From Caprimulgus europaeus (Eukaryota > Chordata > Aves > Caprimulgiformes > Caprimulgidae): a stretch of 64,000 nt of DNA. How positions within the stretch are numbered: position 1 is the first letter of the stretch; each line of letters starts with the position of its first letter. Shown here one piece after another: positions 25,430 to 36,443 of this stretch. The stretch covers positions 36,292,515-36,356,514 of the forward strand of contig OU015528.1 in assembly GCA_907165065.1 (NCBI GenBank), in the 5' to 3' direction. The translations under genes were made by a program, and so were the position numbers. The notes beneath the pieces are model-generated. The model made no database searches. It had not been told where the DNA came from and saw only the letters and a list, made by a program, of their open reading frames with translations.

Positions 25430-27690
25430 AATTTTATTTTGATCAATATCACTTACATGAAGAGTGACAATTGGGATAATGCTGAGATTCAGATTTTAAT
25501 GTAGAATGTGGTATCTTTAAAGTTATTGGAGAGAAAAATACTTCTGAAATGTGGATTATTATGGAAGATCAGTCTCCAGTTAAAAAATTGATAACAAATG
25601 TTACTGACAAAGCTAGAGTACAATTTTATCAGAAATGAAAGCATTTTTTTCACCACAGTGCCACTGAACCAGCAAGAAGAGATTTTTCACATTTCATTTT
25701 GATAAGTTGTGAAGATATAGAAGAACTGTTAGCAGAAAAGATACTTTGCTAATGTGGTCACATGTTGATTCCATTTAAATGAATTATAGATTCATAGCAG
25801 CTTTCATTTTTAAAATAGCAAATTCTGAGGAATTAAGAAAGATTGCTAGGAAGGTCAGCTAGATTTGAGAGCCAGAGAACTTGGAGGTTTTTTTAAGTCA
25901 AAAGTGCAAAAGGATTTAGAAATTTTACTCAAAAAAAAAAAAACCGAATAAAAAAACTTTGTGTTTTAACTGGTTAATTTAATAGTTTAAAAGGGATATC
26001 TGGTTATGCAGAGAACTTAGAATTGAGTAAGCAGTAATGAAAGTCCATTTTAAATGTCAGGAAGTACTGTGAAAAAGTGAGGTTCCTAAAGTGAAGCTGG
26101 TTTAAGCATTTTTCAAGAATTTATAGTCACATGAAAAAGGAGAGGAGAAAGAAGGGAAATCATTACACCATGACTGTAGCATCAAGATTAAAGGTAAAGT
26201 CAGGGTGACCTCACAGTTAAATGAATACTTTGAGTCAGTTTTCAGTAAGGATATCGATGTTGAACCTGGAGCCAAAGGCTAGGTGACTAAATAACTAGAA
26301 TGAGAGCATAAAATGGAAATTAGCATATCTAAGAGGCAGGGAAGACTGTGTTCTCAGTAAATGGACTGGAATTTTTTTGGTCACAAGGTACAGGATGGGG
26401 AAAAAAAGAAGTCTAGTATATATGAAACTGTAGGCCAAAAGTTTTACTGACATCAAACTAGGGATGGTACTAGATGAACAGTGTAACAAGTGTTTTATAA
26501 ACATTTAAAGAAAGAATTAATCCAAGCAGCTATAAAACTTCATTAAATGCTTTATGATATACTTCAGAAGAAATAATGTGGAGATAAATGAATGATGAGA
26601 TAGAAAGTGCCATGGATTTGCCAAAGATAGGGTATACATTCTTGTCTTGAAATATAATAGATCACAAATAGATCAGTAATATTCAACTGAGGAAGTATTT
26701 ATTAAAACAGATAAAGTAGGAATTGGTACATGATTAGCAAGATGTGTAAAGGAATGTGAATGAGGAAATCCCTCATTTCCCTCATCGGATACAAGTTGCC
26801 TGTAGACTTGCTGTAGGATAGGTTTGGGCATGGATCTTATTTAACACTCTCATTAGTGACTGTGGCACAACAAGGGTTTTGCCAGTAGCATTTGTAGATC
26901 ACAAAGTTGAGATGCATCATCAAAGGAAGATCAAAACATCATAAAAGGGTATCTCTGAAGTCCGTGAAGTAGAATAAGTTGAGGGAAAGATATAAGTCTT
27001 AATGATTCTGTATTTATAACATACAGGATGCTTCATCTGAAAATAACAGAAGAGAAAATTATACTTGTTGATCATAAGATGAATATGAGCTCTAAGTTGG
27101 ATGAAAAGCCAAATGTGATCCTAGAGTTGCTGGACAAAGTATGTTCAGTGGAGACAATGGCAAGGAAACTTCCCTCTCTGTGGTGCTGGTAAGGTGTCAT
27201 CTGGAATATCGTTCTCAGTTCTAGCCTTCATAGTACAGAAAAATGAATATAAACATACTAGAATAAAAATGTAGGGTTGCTAGGATGGTCAGGAAGAACA
27301 GTCAGTTTATCTTATGTATTACATGAGAGCTTGGCTAGTGAATTCAATCAGAAGTTGAGAGAGAATATAATTTCTCTTTATGAATGCATTGTGTATTGTC
27401 GGGAGGAATGAGCATTAGGGAAAAAGAAAAGCTGAATGACTGTCACAAGAAAAAAATTCATATAAAATGACCCTGAAAAACATCAGGGATGGAAATTAGA
27501 ACCATCAGAGAAGTCAAGTCATGGAACAGCTTTCATATTCAAATGCTTGGGAAAAAAAATACTTATTTCAAAATGGAGCATGGTAGAAATCTGTGAAGGG
27601 GATGATGTGGTTTACTGTGCTAGCAGAAGACTGAACATAATGACCTGGGCCTAATATACTGTCCTCCTAACAAAAAAGGAGATAAAATGT
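25430..27690 (+). mobile_element. Ancient, heavily decayed CR1 LINE relic
   Basis: No long open frame survives, but CR1 landmarks occur in the right order and spacing on +. They start with a tentative endonuclease-domain trace at 25460-25500 and an ELRK-like linker with an FKSK-type segment at 25795-25910. The LNEYFESVFSKD motif is at 26216-26251, and a GFAKDR segment is at 26615-26632. LFNTLISD (about 26838-26861) comes just before FVDH at 26891-26902, where the family has FADD. VDHKMNM is at 27068-27088, and the conserved CTGGAATAT stretch encoding the LEY-type motif is at 27183-27225. A TGACCTGGGCCTAATAT-like 3' end lies at about 27640-27657. The core from 25795 is solid and the first 360 bases are less so. 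Its divergence far exceeds that of the other copies here. Confidence 0.78.
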
Positions 27691-27784
27691 AGATTCTCTT
27701 AGGCAATTGTTAGATACACTTCCAAAAAAGAATTCTTTCATTTGCATTTCTTTCAGTAGGACTCTCTATACCAACACGTGCAGT

Positions 27785-28190
27785 CTTTCTTCTTTTCTTT
27801 TTTTTTTCTTTTTTCTTTTTTCTTTTTTCTTTTTTCTTTTTTCTTTTTTCTTTTTTCTTTTTTCTTTTTTCTTTTTTCTTTTTTCTTTTTTCTTTTTTCT
27901 TTTTTCTTTTTTCTTTTTTCCTTTTCCTTTTCCTTTTCCTTTTCTTTTTCTTTTTCTTTTTCTTTTTCTTTTTCTTTTTCTTTTTCTTTTTCTTTTTCTT
28001 TTTCTTTTTCTTTTTCTTTTTCTTTTTCTTTTTCTTTTTCTTTTTCTTTTTCTTTTTCTTTTTCTTTTTCTTTTTCTTTTTCTTTTTCTTTTTCTTTTTC
28101 TTTTTCTTTTTCTTTTTCTTTTCTTTCTTTTTCTTTTTTTTTCCTTTTCTTTTTTTTCCTTTTTTTTTCTTTTTCTTTTTCTTTTTTTCT
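27785..28190. repeat. Long polypyrimidine array: (CTTTTTT)16 (CCTTTT)4 (CTTTTT)29 plus irregular tail
   Basis: Positions 27808-27919 are 16 perfect heptamers, 27920-27943 four perfect CCTTTT units, and 27944-28117 29 perfect CTTTTT hexamers. The flanking parts (27785-27807 and 28118-28190) are irregular C/T. One strand is almost pure pyrimidine for about 400 bases. This gives artefactual Phe/Leu/Ser-rich frames on + and Lys/Arg-rich frames on -, neither of which is a gene. Mirror-type polypurine-polypyrimidine DNA of this kind can form triplex (H-DNA) in principle. Confidence 0.97.
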
Positions 28191-30009
28191 GCTGCTTCTG
28201 TAGATGAGCTTCTGCTTGAAACACTAAAATGTTATCTTTCCTGAAGAAGTCTGGACTTACTTTCTGTTTCTGTAATCCTACATATGTCCATAAGCCTGTT
28301 TGTTTCTGAAAGTTCCATTTCTGTTGCTTGAGTGTTTATAACTTTGGTTTGTTATAACTCAAGAACTGGGTTATTGTAAACTCTACCACTGAAGAAGGAT
28401 ATAAACATCAAGAAGAGAATGGCATTATTGAATATTACTCTAGGAGAATAATAGGATAAAACTATGCAAAGCAAGAGAAGTGAATACTAGGAAGGTGAGA
28501 AATTTCCATCACAGAGCCATGTAAAGCTCCACTGAAAAAAATCCTTAAAATAAAATGCAAAGAAGAAAGATTTAATCTTGTGGAAGTGAAAAATAACAGC
28601 ACCTGATTTTTCAGTCTAATCCTGATTTTTTTCCCATACTATTCTCTTCCTCTCTTTTATCAACACATTGTTATGGTATTACAGTGTACACTTCCACTTG
28701 GTGAGTGTCCATAACAATGTGAGCACTAAGATCACTAAACACAACAGATTCATAATAAAATGTGGCAGGAAAGGGGAAGTCACAAGGTAAAGTCATCAGT
28801 TAAGCTACAGGCAGGCTTACTAATTCAACCACCCTGCTGCTGCTGATACATATTTGAGGCATTAGGCTAAACTATAAATAAACCAGATATTTTTCCTTAA
28901 AATCTTAGTGTAAATGGTTCCAATAAAAAGTCATTAGTAGGCTGTTTTGCCCCTAAACCTTCATTACTTGTTTTTCAGAGTCATTACTACGGCATTCCTG
29001 TGCTATTACATGCCACTGTGCTTTGTTCCTGTCTATACACTCTCCCATTCTTCCACTCTGCTTTATTTCCTTTCCTGGCCTAATTCAGAATGAATGGATG
29101 AACCTAAGCTCAGTGGATTTTTGTTTTGTATTGATGTGGATTCTTCTGGCAGCTATTCCCATATTATTTGAAATAGCCTGGCTTCATTCTTATTTGGATT
29201 TTCTGTCTTGGCATGGATATTACACTATTAAACTGTTTAGTTGATTTCCAAATCAAATGGCTTATGAAATAACTAAAGTAAAGTATTATTATAATGCTGA
29301 AATACTTTGCATTGCACAAGGAAATCTGGAATGAGAATAATTAGCATTTCTGGAAACTCCTTTGTTTTGTGAGTAATTATTTTTTTCACTGTAATTATTA
29401 TAAAGCACAGTAAAATTATAGGAATACTAGATGTTGTTAACTAAGTATTAGCTACCAAAAAGAAACTTGTATTGCAGCAACTTAAGCTTCCTGGGATTAC
29501 TCTAGTTTGGAGCATAAGCTCTGGTACCCATATTTTAATGGTGTTCCAAATAAGACTGTTTCTGAAGAGCCTAGAAGTGGTCAGTGTTCTTCCCACCTAA
29601 GTATGTTATTAATATCTGAATATTACTACTTCTTAATAATTTAAGCACCAAGCTGAGAACAGCCAGCACTGGCAGTTCAGTTCCATCTTAGCACTCATCC
29701 AAATCCCAGCAGGAGAAACTACAGAGGAGACAAGAAAGAGCCTGAACAAAGCTGTGCAGACAGGGCAGTCGGGAAATAAGAGTGCTGGCCTTGGCTCTCT
29801 GGGCTTTTTTGGTGTTGTCATCTGAAGGAATTCTCATGTAAAATACATGCAGTTTCCAGGGAGCTGGGTCCGTCTCCTCACGTTTGAGTGTCCTAATAGT
29901 GGGGTCAAGTTTCATTTGATCTGCTCTTCAGCTGATCACATGGTTTTTATCTGCATAGCAGCACAGGTGGGTTGGAAGAACAGAGAGGGCAGTCAGCTAG
30001 TACATCTGC
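28191..30009. other. AT-rich non-coding stretch
   Basis: No gene recognised. A moderately GC-richer part at 29640-29990 carries two overlapping chance frames on -, with no known domain. Confidence 0.4.
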
Positions 30010-30080
30010 TGGTAGCCTAGTGGTTTAGAAGAGTCCTCTGTGTTGCAGGAGATCTAATTTTATTGCTGAGCAAACTGAAT
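30010..30080 (+). repeat. Possible tRNA-derived SINE head fossil
   Basis: TAGCCTAGTGG at 30013-30023 fits the RNA polymerase III A-box pattern. About 25 bases later comes TTGCAGGAGATCTAA (30042-30056), which resembles the GCAGGAGACC words before the B box in old tRNA-derived SINEs of reptiles and birds. The B box itself (expected GTTCAA-like) is degraded to GATCTAATT. No cloverleaf can be drawn, so this is not a functional tRNA gene. Chance similarity cannot be excluded. Confidence 0.4.
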
Positions 30081-30840
30081 GCATTTAAAGCCTAGACCTG
30101 TCTACTCCAGATAGGAGTTCTTTAACCATAGACCCTATCTGTTTTGGACGGATCTTTCTGAGCAACTGGATTGCAACTTGTACGTTTGTCTAAGGTGAGC
30201 CTTGACAGGAAGGAAGCAAAGGCTGGAGAGAGGCACTTGTCTTCTTGGAGCAGGTACCCTTGAGAACGAGCAGGCATACTCAGGGAAGTATGGTTACAGT
30301 ATGGAGAGTTTCCACTCCAGCAAATGGACCCTGGACACAGGAAGTTGCTGTAGGACTAGGTAGGTTTTAGGTCCCTAAACCATTAGGTTGGCATTCAATT
30401 CCACTTCTTGTGCTTACAACTGGCCTAAAATGCTGCTCTGATTCCTTTCCCCCCTGCCCCCCTGCCCCTCAAGATTAGGAAATAGTGTTGCCCTACATTC
30501 TCATGGCTAGATTGCTAGGGAACAGAGATATGCTGCCACTAAAATTCACTTTGATAATTTTCCTGCTGACAGAAGAAGTCAGAGACTGCCTTGTAGTTTA
30601 AAGTTTAAAAAATGCATATATATATATATATTTTCCTTTCCTTGTCCACACTCCATTAACCAATGCAATACGGCATTTTAAGCCTTAAGCATATGCATAC
30701 TTTGAAGATGGATAAACTATTAGTATCTTTAATGTTAAGTAAATACTGTGCAGAATACATCCAGGCTGACCGATATCTAACTAACTGAGGTCTGTACTCC
30801 TAAGGGTGTCTGGATTTGACATAAAATTAAATTGCTCTTA
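30081..30840. other. Non-coding stretch with (AT)n
   Basis: No gene recognised. A run of eight AT units lies at 30616-30631 and a C-rich patch at 30447-30470. Confidence 0.45.
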
Positions 30841-30889
30841 TTAAAAAAAAAAAAAAACAACAAACTAGCCAAAACCCCCCCAAAACAAC
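30841..30889. repeat. A-run grading into A/C-rich tract
   Basis: Fourteen A residues are followed by CAACAAAC and a run of seven C. It has the same composition type as the tracts at 2891-2996 and 31821-31872. Confidence 0.8.
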
Positions 30890-31820
30890 TGTATAATAGT
30901 TATTTTGTATAACTTTAAAAAAGCCATTTTTCCTTTAAAACATTTTGTTTTAACACACAAAGCTATTTTACAGTATTATATGACTTTCTTAAAGAGCACT
31001 ATAGGATTAGTGCCAGTGGAAGACAACAATAAAAGTTAAAATGTGACAATTATGATACAGTTATTTTGTATGTTTGCATTTTACCTCTGTGCTGGTTTTT
31101 AAAAAATGCAAGTTTCGTAAAAACATAGGCTCTTTTTAATGCCTAGTAATGCAAGTCATTGAGAATTTATTGATATTTGTTTTCATCAGGTATTTTTCTC
31201 CTTCATGTTGCTTATGTTTCTCTGTGGGAATGGCAAAAAAGTCTGGCAGAAAATGAAAGAAAATGAGCCCTAAAAGCTTCACCAAGTGTGGTATTAGTTT
31301 AGATGTCTCAAATAACATAATCTTTTGGCTGGAAATATGGCATAGAATCAGATGTTACTCTTCTCTTCTAGAACAAAGCTTGTGTGATTTTTTTGTAACC
31401 TGTTGAGTGATATTTTGTCACTGCCCTGTGGGTCAGTATGCTCTGGGACGGATACAAAACAGCCGTATGTCTCATGACTTGTCACCTGCTTGCAACTCTC
31501 CATATTTGCTGTATATGTCTGTCAGTAAGGGTGGGTGTAAATTCAAGACAGAGACTATGATTTTAGTAGTAATCAACGCCAATAGAAGCAAAAGGCATCA
31601 CAAAAGAACAACTAGCAACTTGAATTAGTTTTTACTACAGTCATCTACAGTGAGGCAGGAAAAGAGCAAAAAGATGTTAAAGCAGAGGTGTAGCCATTCT
31701 AGTACTCCCCTTGATGTAAATAATCAGGACGTAATGAATTTAAAAAAAAAAAAGGCATAACAAAGAATTATATCAATGTTAGCGTGTCACAACAGCAAGC
31801 ATGAAGGAAAATGACACAAA
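30890..31820. other. AT-rich non-coding stretch
   Basis: No gene or transposon seen. An A-run lies at 31742-31754. Frames at 31136-31318 (-) and 31407-31628 (+) show nothing recognisable. Confidence 0.4.
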
Positions 31821-31872
31821 CTAAAAAAAACCAAAACAAACAAAACCACCCAAACCCCCGCAACCCACACAT
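31821..31872. repeat. A/C-rich low-complexity tract
   Basis: About 50 bases of A and C only, apart from one T and one G, moving from A-rich to C-rich. Confidence 0.8.
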
Positions 31873-34800
31873 GTTATGCTAAGGTGTATATGAATGTGTC
31901 AACACATTATAGGTCTTGAAAAAAAAACAACCCCTACTTCTCTGTCTAGTTAAAACTCACAATCAAATTAATGAATATGATCTGTTCTCACAGCATCACA
32001 ACCCTTGATCAAGAAGTGAATAACTGAATATAATGAACCATGATTTTTTTCCTTAATAAAAAGAAAAATAGTAGAATTATTGTAGTGCAGCAAAAATGGG
32101 AATATTTTAATAACTTGCTATTGCCAGGAAATGTTTTTTTAAATGTACAAATTATTGATGATCTTCAAAATGTTATTAATTTTTCCTTTAGCTTTTGTTA
32201 ATATACCTCAGAGTATATCATTAACTAAGCTCAGAACATATGGTCTAAATATCCCATATTTGCTGACATGGTTATATTCATTTCAAGTATTTTTGTTAAT
32301 AGCCATGTGCCAATTCTGCTGAGAATGAAGAAGTGTATTATGATAAAGTTCAATTGTTGTTCCTGGAGGCCTCAGCTTGTTTACATCCTGACAATGTACA
32401 GCTATGCCAAGTAACTCTTGTTTTACAGAGCCCATTTCAACCCCTATAAAGCAGAATATCAGTAAGAAAATAGTGCAAAATTTAGGAAGGGAGAATAAAG
32501 TTAATGTCTTTTTACAAGGCCTGTGTGCAACAAGTTTTTATGGTGTTTAATAGTAGAGCTTTAGAATGCTGGTTTTAAACTCTTTACATTTGGAAACACT
32601 TGACACTTTTCAGTGGAAGCACAAACCTCTACATAATTTATTTATCTTACTTTACTTTTTTGCTCTTTCAAGGCTCTTCAGAAGTAATGCAGAATTCCTG
32701 TGAGTTTCATGGACTTGCTGTTGAAAGCCACTGCTTAGAAAACTAAGCCAAGCCATTTAGAAAGAAAAGATGTCTGCCAGGAAATAAAGTAATTTTCTGT
32801 AGTATAAACAATGGTAATATTAGTATTTATATAATTACAAAAGGAAGATAAGGTTTTGGTCCCAGTTAGCATGGTCACATCAAAATATTGAAGCTTATAA
32901 GAGTGATTTTAAAGTGACATGCATTATTATGACCAAACCAAGTCTCAAACACTGAGTAATTTAGTGCTTGCAAAAATTAGACAATATGTTAAAAAAAAAA
33001 GTTATCTGTTTTCTCTTAGGCGATAAATTCAGAGGCAGATAAGGCATGTGATGTATGCCTGTTGCATTGCTGAATCTCAGCAATTCCACAAATGACTGCA
33101 AAATTAAGTTATGGGCTAACTACAGATGAACAAATTAGCAAGCATGAGAAAACCTGTTTGAGAATAAATAAATATCATATCACAAAACAAATTTTGTTCA
33201 CCTTGTTTGAAAAGTGTGAAAAGTTGTTTATTTATGCAAGGATTTCAAACCATGGCATTGAACAACCTGTAGTCAGATGGGATGAAGTCTGTGATATGAC
33301 CTCTGCATACATGGCTTCTGCTGCTGAGAAATGGTTGACTGAGAAACATGGTGAGAAACTCGCATGGCTTCAGTGCTAGGCTTACCAATTATGGGATTAA
33401 CAAAATAATAACTTGTCTTTAAATGGTCATAAAATCTATGGAGAAGATACTACTTTTACATTCTGTAGCTCTGAGAGTTTCAGTGATGCCACTACAGTTT
33501 AGGAAGAGTCAGAAGGTAGATTAGTCAGAATTAAGATCTGTTTTGCTGCAGATATACTTTCCATTGCTCTTAGATACAAAACAGATGGACTTTCCATAAG
33601 GAAATTATTTCACAACTAATTCTTGGCCTCACCTATGTGAATGCTATTGTGTATTAGTTAATTACTCATGTTAATATGATTGATAAGTGACTAGGTTATA
33701 AAGAACTAGAAATCTCTAGTTAATGGAATTAACATGAGGAGTTGTAGGAATCTGGTATGACAGTCTGTAACAAATGTTTTGCTGATTATACAAAATAGAT
33801 AAATATCTTACATATACTTCGTATTAATGATGCATTACATTAGGTTTTGATTAGGCTTAATGAGATTTACTTTATGTCTGCAACAGTGCTCAAATTACAC
33901 CAAAAATTACAGAAATGGAATAAAATGAAAATACTCTCTTTCAATTTGGCTGAAATGCCTTAATTTGTATTATTATGCAGCCCACTGAGTTCTTTGAAGA
34001 ACATCCAAGCTGTTTCCACACTTATTTTTATAGGGATATGGTTTAAATAAAAGAAATATCAGAACTGTTCTTGTATTCAGCCACATACATTGTCATTACT
34101 GGCAAAATATCATCCCATTTATTTGAAATTAGAAATGTTTTTCAGATATCGCAGGTTTCAGCCACATTTCTCTGTGAAATCTAATTATCTTGCTATGTTT
34201 AGTGAGCTACTCTGAAGTTTTTGCCTAAGTTTTATAATTAATATTTCCAGTGCTGGCTTTAGAATTTAAAACCATCATATAGGGTTTTTTTCTAAAATTT
34301 TTCTGATTTTTCTGCATCAGCCCTCTCTTTTTACTGTTTTTGTTGTTTAGTATTACAGTGACACAGGAAACTCGAGTTGATAAGTGGCCCTTGTGGCAAA
34401 TACACTCTAGTCCATCGAGGAGAAAGTTGTAGCCCAATTTTGTCTTTAGAATAATATTTTTTTAAAAAAAAGGGGGGTGGGTAAAAAAAAAATCCCAGCA
34501 AAACCCAGCAGACAAACAGTAGGCGAACATTAATGCCTGGAGTCCCATGGCAGCCTAACCACAAAATCAGCAAAAGGCTCTGTCTTGACTTGCAGATTGG
34601 ATCCAGCTCACTGGGATATGTTTACGGAGAGGCCCCACAGGCATCAGCAGGGAGCAGGCTCGAAGCAGGCTGGTCATGGTTCTGATACCCCCCAACTTCT
34701 TTTACAATCACCTTGTCTTTTCGTATCCCACAATTAAATTCCCCCTCTGACTCTTGACTGAGGTGTCTGTTTTGGTACTGTAACTGAACATAAAAGCATT

Positions 34801-34898
34801 CACAGATCCCTGGAGAAGGATTGTTTCTGCTGAGTTACCTGACAGATGCACACACAAATTGTGATTGAGAAAGGACTGTGATACCTTAGAATTGGGTT
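31873..34898. other. AT-rich non-coding stretch
   Basis: No gene recognised. The frame at 33092-33379 (+, 95 codons) has ordinary amino-acid composition but no motif I can assign. The part 32190-32460 has a varied, simple-repeat-free texture that could be conserved non-coding DNA. An A/G run lies at 34462-34490. Confidence 0.4.
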
Positions 34899-34930
34899 TT
34901 GGAGACATCAGGTCTTGGAGACATCAGGTC
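34899..34930. repeat. Perfect 16-base tandem duplication
   Basis: The unit TTGGAGACATCAGGTC occurs at 34899-34914 and again, without gap or mismatch, at 34915-34930. Its perfection suggests a recent slippage or end-joining event. Confidence 0.95.
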
Positions 34931-36245
34931 TGAGAAAGTCCGGTGGATCATGGGCCAAGAAACAGTTTTTTAAGGACACTTACTGGCAGCAACTCTAAGG
35001 TTACTTTAATATACGCATAAGACTAGGAGGTTCATTTAAAGTCTGTTCTCACCTCAATTACACAGTGCTCTTTATAACTTCTACACCCTTGAAATTTAAC
35101 TGGGAGGTGAGTTTTTCTGTCTAAGAGAAATGACTTGAAAATATATTTTCCATTCAAATTAATTTGTATTTTGTTTTATTTTGTCAAAACACAGCTTAAC
35201 ACATTTTCAGTAAAAGTAGTTATTTTGAATATACCTTTGATGTAGTTATATTGCATTTTAACTGAAAAGCTGAACTAAAACTACATTTCACATACTAAAA
35301 TCAAATGCTTTCAGCAACAATCACATTCTCCTTAGAGTTCTGCCTTAAATTAAACCATATTTTTAGTGAAAAATAAACTTGAAAGCTTTTGTAGAAAAAA
35401 TGTTTTCATCAGCTTTCCCTGCACACAGAAATTTCTGAAAAACAGTGTGTGCTTTACTTTGAAAGGAACATCTGCATCCATATGGAGTATGGCAACCTGT
35501 GAGTCCATACTGGCACTGATTTAGCCAGCATGCTGGGGAAGATTATAGATGTGCCAAGTTGTTAATAGGAATACGTTGATCCAAATTGCCTGCTAAGGGG
35601 CAACAACCACTATTTCAGTCCACAGCCAGCAAGAGACTGAACTGAAGCTGTGGCCTTTTAGTTAATTATAGACCAGTTACTTTGTCTTTGGATATGGAAG
35701 GATGAATTTCAACCACAATATATTCCTTGGATGTTAACAAAATGACAGCTTCTTGCTTTGTTCATATACAGCATTCAGTTAAAACTCACTATGTACACTA
35801 GAATCACAAAATACTCTTTTTTAAAATTCATGGGTTCACAGATTTTGATGCTGTTATGAAGTGTGCTAACTTAACTACTATAAAGACTGGAATTAAACCT
35901 AGGAAGTGCACTGGGCTGCTACAGCAAATCTGCTCATAGCAGAGAGGGAACTGTTGTCACTGTGGAACTATTGAATTTTTGCTGCCAAAGACCAAATCCT
36001 AGTCCATTAAACACAGTAAATTTTTTCCATAAATTTTTCATTTTCATGGGTATTATCCAAGTCTAAAAGGTTTACTGTAATAGCACAGTCTGTGTGCATC
36101 TATCCTATTTTAATATATGACTACTGTAATTTTTTACATTGTCTAATGAGTATCTGAAATTTGGGTGTCTTAAGAGTCTTCTTTTATGGTAGATATGATG
36201 AAGCATACATTGCCCAAAATGTGATCGATAAACACTACAGCTTGC
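34931..36245. other. AT-rich non-coding stretch
   Basis: I see no gene or repeat here. It runs up to the left edge of an internal CR1 fragment. Confidence 0.45.
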
Positions 36246-36443
36246 ATCATTCCCCCGGGCTCAGTGTTGGGGCCAGGCGTGTTTAACATCTTTATCAATA
36301 ATCTGGATGAAGGGACTGAGTGCACCCTCAGTAAATTTGCAGGTGACACTAAGCTGGGTGGAAGTGTTGATTTGCTGGAGGGTAGGAAGCCTCTACAAAG
36401 GGACCTGGACAGGTTGGATCAATGGGCTGCAACCAACTGTATG
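36246..36443 (+). mobile_element. Internal CR1 fragment (RT blocks only)
   Basis: About 200 bases of CR1 ORF2 lack both a 5' part and the 3' end. The translation reads [19 protein letters not shown], then FAGD at 36336-36347 in place of the catalytic FADD, then [18 protein letters not shown]. The second-last catalytic position is changed from Asp to Gly. The sequence starts abruptly at the PQGSVLGP region and ends near CTGTATGAG. Loss of the CR1 3' end means this is a remnant cut by later deletion, since CR1 insertions normally keep the 3' terminus. It is closer to a generic CR1 than to the copies at 820-1959 and 8055-9355. Confidence 0.9.

Noticed and set aside
27707..28224. Long Phe/Leu/Ser-rich frames on + and a Lys/Arg-rich frame on -
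   Set aside because: They are produced entirely by the polypyrimidine array and have no protein-like complexity.
30010..30080. Functional tRNA gene
   Set aside because: The A box is present, but the B box is lost and no cloverleaf stems can be paired. At most a SINE fossil.
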